Assembly (NCBI RefSeq): GCF_040954835.1
Contig: NC_090697.1
Location: 7,762,501 to 7,826,500, forward strand
Length of the DNA stretch: 64,000 nt
Reading direction: 5' to 3'
Origin: Lepisosteus oculatus
Taxonomy: Eukaryota > Chordata > Actinopteri > Semionotiformes > Lepisosteidae
Under the pieces are notes generated by a model. It did not search any database, was not told where the DNA came from, and saw only the letters and a list, made by a program, of their open reading frames with translations. Positions 58,697 to 64,000 of the stretch are shown here, one piece after another (the first letter of the stretch is position 1; every line of letters starts with the position of its first letter). The translations under genes and the position numbers were made by a program.

Positions 58697-61333
58697 TACA
58701 TATATCACTCTGTAGAACCCGAACTACAAAAGAAGGGTCCATTACATTTACCTTTTTAAGGTAAAAAGTAAAAAGGCATCATTTTGCTGCCATTCCCAAG
58801 CAGCCTAATCAGGAATTTGTCTTTGCTGGCAGTGCTCCAGATTAAGACCATTACATTATGTTGAAAAAAATCAGTGGGGCAGGTTGGAAAGACGCTCAGA
58901 GCTGGAGACCCAGTGTAAAGCAGGAGTGGAATAATTAATGCAGACTGGCAGATGTGAAGAGCTAATCCAGTTATGCTGCAAAGAGCCTGTTTGGCTTTGT
59001 TGAGACCTTTGCATTTCAGTCTTTAGAAATGAGATGAAACCACAATATTTTCTTTCCTCGATGTTCTGAAACATGTAATGAGAGCAGATGCTGTCCCTCT
59101 GAATAATCACTGCTGTGCAGAACTGGAGTTTCTGTTTATTGTTTCAAGGTGATAAACACAGAAAATGTATTGCTCTAGCAAAGCAAGAAAGAGAACAAAA
59201 GGCAGTTTTATTGTAGCTATTCATTGGCATTCTGAAAACCCCTCAAAGCAGTAAAAATGTTTCAGAACAGCCTTTTGAGAGCATATTATACTCTACCACC
59301 CTCAAATTCTTACTAATGCAGTCAAAAGAAATAGTTCTCTAGTTCAGTTCTTTAAGTATTTTAATATACTTAAATACAAAAGTAAACTGAAAGTACATTA
59401 TTTAGATATGATAAACACATCATTAATAAAGGAATAATCTCCTCATTATATCAGAATTAAACTATTCTCAGCTTCTAAATCCTTCTTATAGACCAGCCTG
59501 CCTCAACTATTCTAAGAGAGAAAACCACAACATCATACATACAGTACTGTCTGTATTCACGTGTGGATATAATTGCACAAGGCTCACTTTACCAGACTGT
59601 GTGCGTTTAATGAGCAGCTTGTAAGTAACAACCCATTAAGGACCACAATTCCACATGACACACCTGCTACCTCCTCTACCCCTAAATAACTGAATTTCCT
59701 TCAATACATTCCCTCAGGAGCGTCTTGGGTTTTATGAACAGTGAATGAGATACACTTGTAAATTGATTACAGTGCAATTTGTGGACTAAAAAAAATCAGG
59801 AATTCCCTGATGAATATTCTCAACATCTGCAAATATAGTAGAAATTTCTGCTTCATGCACAGCCATACATGCATATAAACACCATCACCCTCTCCAACTA
59901 TTTAAGAGCTGCTTTGCTGTGATGTCTTGGTGAAATGGTCAAGTTGCAAATGTGAGAGCTATGAAGCCCATGCTTTCATATTCATTTGCACTTCATTCTT
60001 TCCAGGGCCTCTTCAAGCAGGTAATTTAGATTTGTGGTAATCTGGTGAAACCACACAAGTCTTTTCCAAAAATAATCCCAGTGAGTAGCTCACTAGTGTA
60101 AGCACTAACAATAGCTTGCAATTTGAAAATGATCACACTTGCACCTGACTGAGGATTTGGATAATACATAAGATGAAATGTATAAATCTGTTTTAAAACT
60201 AACATGAAAGCAGATTGGAACTTCAGCTACAGTAACACATGGCAGGCTAATGCAGTCTAATAGATTACAAAGTGAGAAGCATAATGAGCAGGAATAAATC
60301 TGTCACTCTGATTTTCTGAAATCTGATCTGCTTGTACCATAATCCCAGAAAGATTTCTGTTTGTTTTAGGTTAACTGGCTTTTGTAGACAAGGAACTTGA
60401 AAAACTCTTCAACTGTAACCTCAGAGAGTCACTTAAGAAACCTTATAAAAAAACATAAGCATAAGAATACTCTTTAAATTGAATAACTAGAACGTAATTA
60501 TAAAGATTGCTAAACAGTAGTTACTTTGTCTTTGTCCTATTCAATTTATTTGTGCACTTTAAAAGTAATTCTTTGTAATTTCACCTGTGTATTGAATACA
60601 AGAGCAGAACAACAGCCTTTCTTTCTTAAAGATGTATTTTCCTGTTTAGCTGTCTGCATGATTCTCTTCAATGGGGTTTAGCATATCAGGAACACAACCT
60701 AGTGAAATACAAAAGCAATGAAACAATGACTTTTGTCATTAAATACTATGCTCCATAACTCCTACAGATAATACATTCCACAGCTCTCCCTTTTCATTTC
60801 AATTTTCATATCACTTAAATGTAAATCTCTCCAAAAAATCTGGAAACTCACACGTTTATTTAAAGGCAAGAAATAAGCTTTCTATCAGACTTAAATTTTA
60901 CTGCCCTAGAGGAGATTTCCTGCTCATTATTTATTATTTGCTCTCACCACCATAATTTCTGTTACCCTGTAATTGAATCTGAGAAGGTCTTACTCACATT
61001 CCAGGGAAAAGGTACATTTACCCTTTTATTTCTTACGTCTACTTACTGTAAACACTGTAAACAACTAAATGTAAACACCAGAGCTAAAAGTTCTTCTGGC
61101 CGAAATCTTTTTTTAGTTACAGTATATTTCAAGAGTTTTAAATGTTTTAGTTGAAAAATACACATCCAGTATGCATATTATTAAAGGCAGTTTTTGGTTA
61201 CATTGCAATATTTCCATACTGTGCTTTTAGATGTTTAATTCTTTCTGCATATGAAAATAAAAAAAAACAAATCTTCACAAACACTCGATGACAGTATCAT
61301 GAAGTTTACATTTCATATACTGACCTACATATA

Positions 61334-61414
61334 GTCCTGTGATGGACTGGTGTCCCATTCAGCCACAGTTCTGCCCTGTGCCCTCTGTTTTGTGGGATTG
61401 GCTCCAGAACCATA
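61334..61414 (+). repeat. Family C SINE, 3' fragment
   Basis: tgtgatggactggtgtccca and gggattggctccagaacc belong to the family 3' domain. Confidence 0.6.
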
Positions 61415-61945
61415 GGAGAATAACTTACCAGGAATAACTGCCTTCCTGATACTCAATGAATGGACCTACATCTAGGATGGCTGAGTCAAAACCAGCCACA
61501 TTTTAGATGATTATCACATTTCAACTAACTTTACCCTCAGCGTTGATAAACCTGAAGACTCATGAACGTGGGCTAACTCTGGTGGCGAAGGAAGCACTGA
61601 GCGCAGCCCTGGCACTTTATGTTGGATGAGCTATGGAGACTGCTAGCAGTTTTAAAAGTGCAGTATTAAATTGCAGTCTCTGTCTACTATGATAATACTG
61701 TAGCTTGTTTGAAGCTTGTTAGGCAACACCCCTTTTGCAATTCCTAAGACGAACACCAAATTAGACCTGGCTCTAAAAGTGTCCCCCATTCCTGTGCTAT
61801 ACTGCACGTGAATGGATAATCACAGAACCTCGCAATTGGGTATCGACTCATGAGACTAGCCATGCTTTATTAAGCCTGTTACACGGCTGTAAAATCCTAT
61901 AATGCAGAGTAAAAACAGAGCGCAAAAGGGTACAAGGGTACTTAC

Positions 61946-62110
61946 GGTGACAGGACCCAGAAAAGTTGATCCTTTCAGCCAGCAATGTCGTGTAGCAGGA
62001 ACATCTGTACAAACGCAAGGGTGAGCGCAGAGTGCCAGCGAGCGAGTAAGACGACGTACACGGACAGCTGGAGACAACAACACCCCCTCAGTATTCACCC
62101 GTAGCAAAAC
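61946..62110 (-). other. ANKRD6: Candidate ANKRD6 non-coding first exon
   Basis: A strong minus-strand donor (gtcacc|gtaagt, GT at 61945-61944) ends a CpG-richer patch (about 61980-62060: cgagcgagtaagacgacg and nearby). Position and orientation fit a 5' non-coding exon of ANKRD6. This is inference only. Confidence 0.33.
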
Positions 62111-63434
62111 ACTTCCAATTTACATGTCTATAGCCACATCCCCAGGCTCTGTCAGCGGAATGAATGGCAGTGGAGAGAGCTCTCAGCCGGGCCTGTGTCT
62201 GACTGCTCCTGTGTGCTGCTGGGGAGAAGGGCTGGGTGGGGGGTGGGAGGGATTTTAGCCCTGGTGCTTGGCTAGGCACCTTGGGAATGTTTATATTCTC
62301 TGGTACTCAATCAGTGTGACTTAGGAATTCTCTTTCAGTTGCTGTCTAACCACAGTCAACCTTCTCTGAATGGTTTAAGACTTAATCTTCTTTTCATTTG
62401 AGGCTTTTCAGAGCTCCCCAGAGCCTAGCTCGTGTATTAAGCCAGCACAAAATGACCAGTCGGAGAACAAAACCACTACTTTTAATTTTAAAACATAAAA
62501 TCTTTCAGTAGCACATTTTCAGTTCTTTTTATTCCTTTTGAACCCCGAAAAAGTGGCGCTGTTGTTTTTTCAAATGGAAGGGCCCATGCACTTTCATCGT
62601 TCGGTTCACTCAGTGTGCTGTAAGGAACGCCTCTGCGAGAGGCTTTGTTCAGGAGCGCCCTGGGGGTCAGGTGAAAACCATGGGTCGTGCTGTTTGGAAG
62701 ACCACCACCATGTATTTGTGACCTCAGGGAGGGACAGTGCCTCCCTGGAATAGAAACAGATGAACATGCCTAAAGTTTGTACTTCTTTGTACTTCTACTT
62801 TGTACATAGTTTAACGACATGGGTACGTCTCTCAGAAAACACAGCACATCAAAAATTACACCACTTGTTTGCTGCACAACTGAAAGTCTTGTGGTCATCG
62901 TGGAATAAAGTATTTACTTGTGCGTCAATGCTGGAGATCAGTATTTAAGCAATTCCATGCTACATGTAGAATAGTTGTTGAAATAGGCGTAGTAGTAGGT
63001 ATACAGTATATGAGTAGTGGAAAAGGAGCATTTTAATGAAATCACTTAAGACTGCACCCGAGAATGGAAAAGGCATATAATAAAAATGGGGAACATTTTA
63101 TCTTTGACTTTATGAAGTTACTGGTATTTAATTTTATTACAATGGTCAAAAAAGCTAGCATTCGCAGTTCTCAGAACCTAAAGAAGTAGGGTCGCCTGGT
63201 TAAAAATCGGCGCAGCCTGGGCAAACAAAAGAAAAAAAGAGGAGTTTTTCAGAGCTCCAGCTGATTAAATCACACCTGAGGTCAGCCCTGGCACAATACA
63301 GAGCAGAGCGGTTGTTCAACTCATCCAATTAAGCCAATAAAGGGAAGATTACAATTGGTAAATGCTGAGGTGGGACAAAAACCTGGAGACACACAGGCTG
63401 TCCAGGACCAAGATGGGACATCATTACTTTAGAT
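62111..63434. other. Upstream region without recognised gene
   Basis: I see no conserved exon. The G-rich stretch near 62222-62255 (ggggagaagggctgggtggg) is the only compositional feature. Confidence 0.5.
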
Positions 63435-63760
63435 GGGGTGGTGTGGTGGTTTTGTGGCTAAGGATCTGCACCTGATGGTTGATGGTTTGTATCCCGCGGC
63501 CGGCAGAGGAATCCTACTCTGTTGGGCCCCTGAGCAAGGCCCTTTTTTTTTTTTTTTTTTTTTAAATTAAAACAAATCATAAGGAGCAAGGCCCTTTACC
63601 CCAACTGCTCCAGGGGTGCCGTATAAATGGCTGACCCTGCGCTCTGACCCCAAGCTTCTCTCCCTGTCTGTGTCTCTCATGGAGAGCAAGCTGGGGTATG
63701 TGAAAAGACAAATTTTGCAAAAAATGCAAACCATTGTATATGGCTAATAAAGTGATCTAT
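63435..63760 (+). repeat. Family B tRNA-derived SINE interrupted by a small insertion
   Basis: Sense copy: head gtggctaaggatctg, atcctactctgttgggcccc, and end ggctaataaagtg. It is split by an inserted poly(T) segment of about 38 bp, flanked by the 14-bp direct repeat gagcaaggcccttt (63532-63545 and 63584-63597). Confidence 0.88.
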
Positions 63761-64000
63761 ACAGTCTCAGTGGACTGGCCACCATGAGTATCAATCATGC
63801 AATGAGTCGGTGACTGTCACATGAAGGTGAAATTGATGATCTTGCCTCCTGAAATCTTGAACGTTTTTTTTTTAATTTCCATCTTGCCCAAGCGTACCTC
63901 CCTTGTTATTTAGTGCACTTATTTGCTTACTTAATTAGATATTCCTACAATTCCTTTCAATGCAGGTTTCAATGCAGTAATCTGTAAGTTCTGATTTGCT

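Larger units (their letters stand above)
46771..61945. other. ANKRD6 5' intron/upstream region
   Basis: About 15 kb without a recognised protein exon. It holds family C (50150-50400, 61334-61414), family A (51506-52070) and family B SINEs (54288-54563, 57397-57662, 58428-58696), a MITE (50538-50778), a small hairpin (53464-53492) and an orphan open frame near 54647. Whether it is one intron depends on where ANKRD6 transcription starts. Confidence 0.5.

Overview
The window is vertebrate nuclear DNA, most likely from a ray-finned fish. The evidence is interrupted genes with GT-AG introns, close similarity of the spliced proteins to vertebrate MDN1, LYRM2 and ANKRD6, and a dense load of fish-type SINEs (5S-rRNA-headed and tRNA-headed). 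The MDN1-LYRM2-ANKRD6 order matches the human 6q15 neighbourhood. A non-teleost fish (gar or bowfin type) is possible, but the sequence alone does not settle it.

Region 1 (about 1-23,000, + strand) is the 3' part of MDN1 (midasin). I resolved 31 coding exons; their lengths sum to 4,872 nt and stay in frame, giving about 1,623 residues plus a stop. They encode the end of the long linker/stalk, the Asp/Glu-rich region (roughly exons 13-24) and the C-terminal MIDAS/VWA domain (exons 26-31). The gene starts upstream of the window.

Region 2 (24,150-25,802 plus 3' UTR, + strand) is a complete LYRM2 gene: three coding exons, 88 residues, the same length as human LYRM2. The initiator exon is only 15 codons long.

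Region 3 (about 28,000-62,000, - strand) is ANKRD6 (diversin), convergent with LYRM2. Fifteen coding exons (46,620 down to 28,930) give 765 residues. Six consecutive 99-nt, phase-0 exons each encode one 33-residue ankyrin unit; basic and coiled-coil exons and a large last exon follow. Upstream of the first coding exon lies about 15 kb of repeat-rich DNA, with a possible non-coding first exon near 61,946-62,110.

Region 4 (62,110-64,000) has no recognisable gene and holds one SINE with a small secondary insertion.

Repeats: family A, a 5S-rRNA-derived SINE (SINE3/Deu-like, 7 copies); family B, a tRNA-derived SINE of about 275 bp (5 copies); family C, a second tRNA-derived SINE with a tail reading like ggatggatg (10 copies or fragments); family D, a short dispersed repeat whose consensus resembles a hammerhead ribozyme core (5 decayed copies); one Tc1/mariner-like MITE; and several microsatellites.

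The three genes are not a functional operon. MDN1 is a ribosome-biogenesis AAA ATPase, LYRM2 a small mitochondrial LYR protein and ANKRD6 a Wnt/planar-polarity scaffold; their adjacency is conserved synteny.
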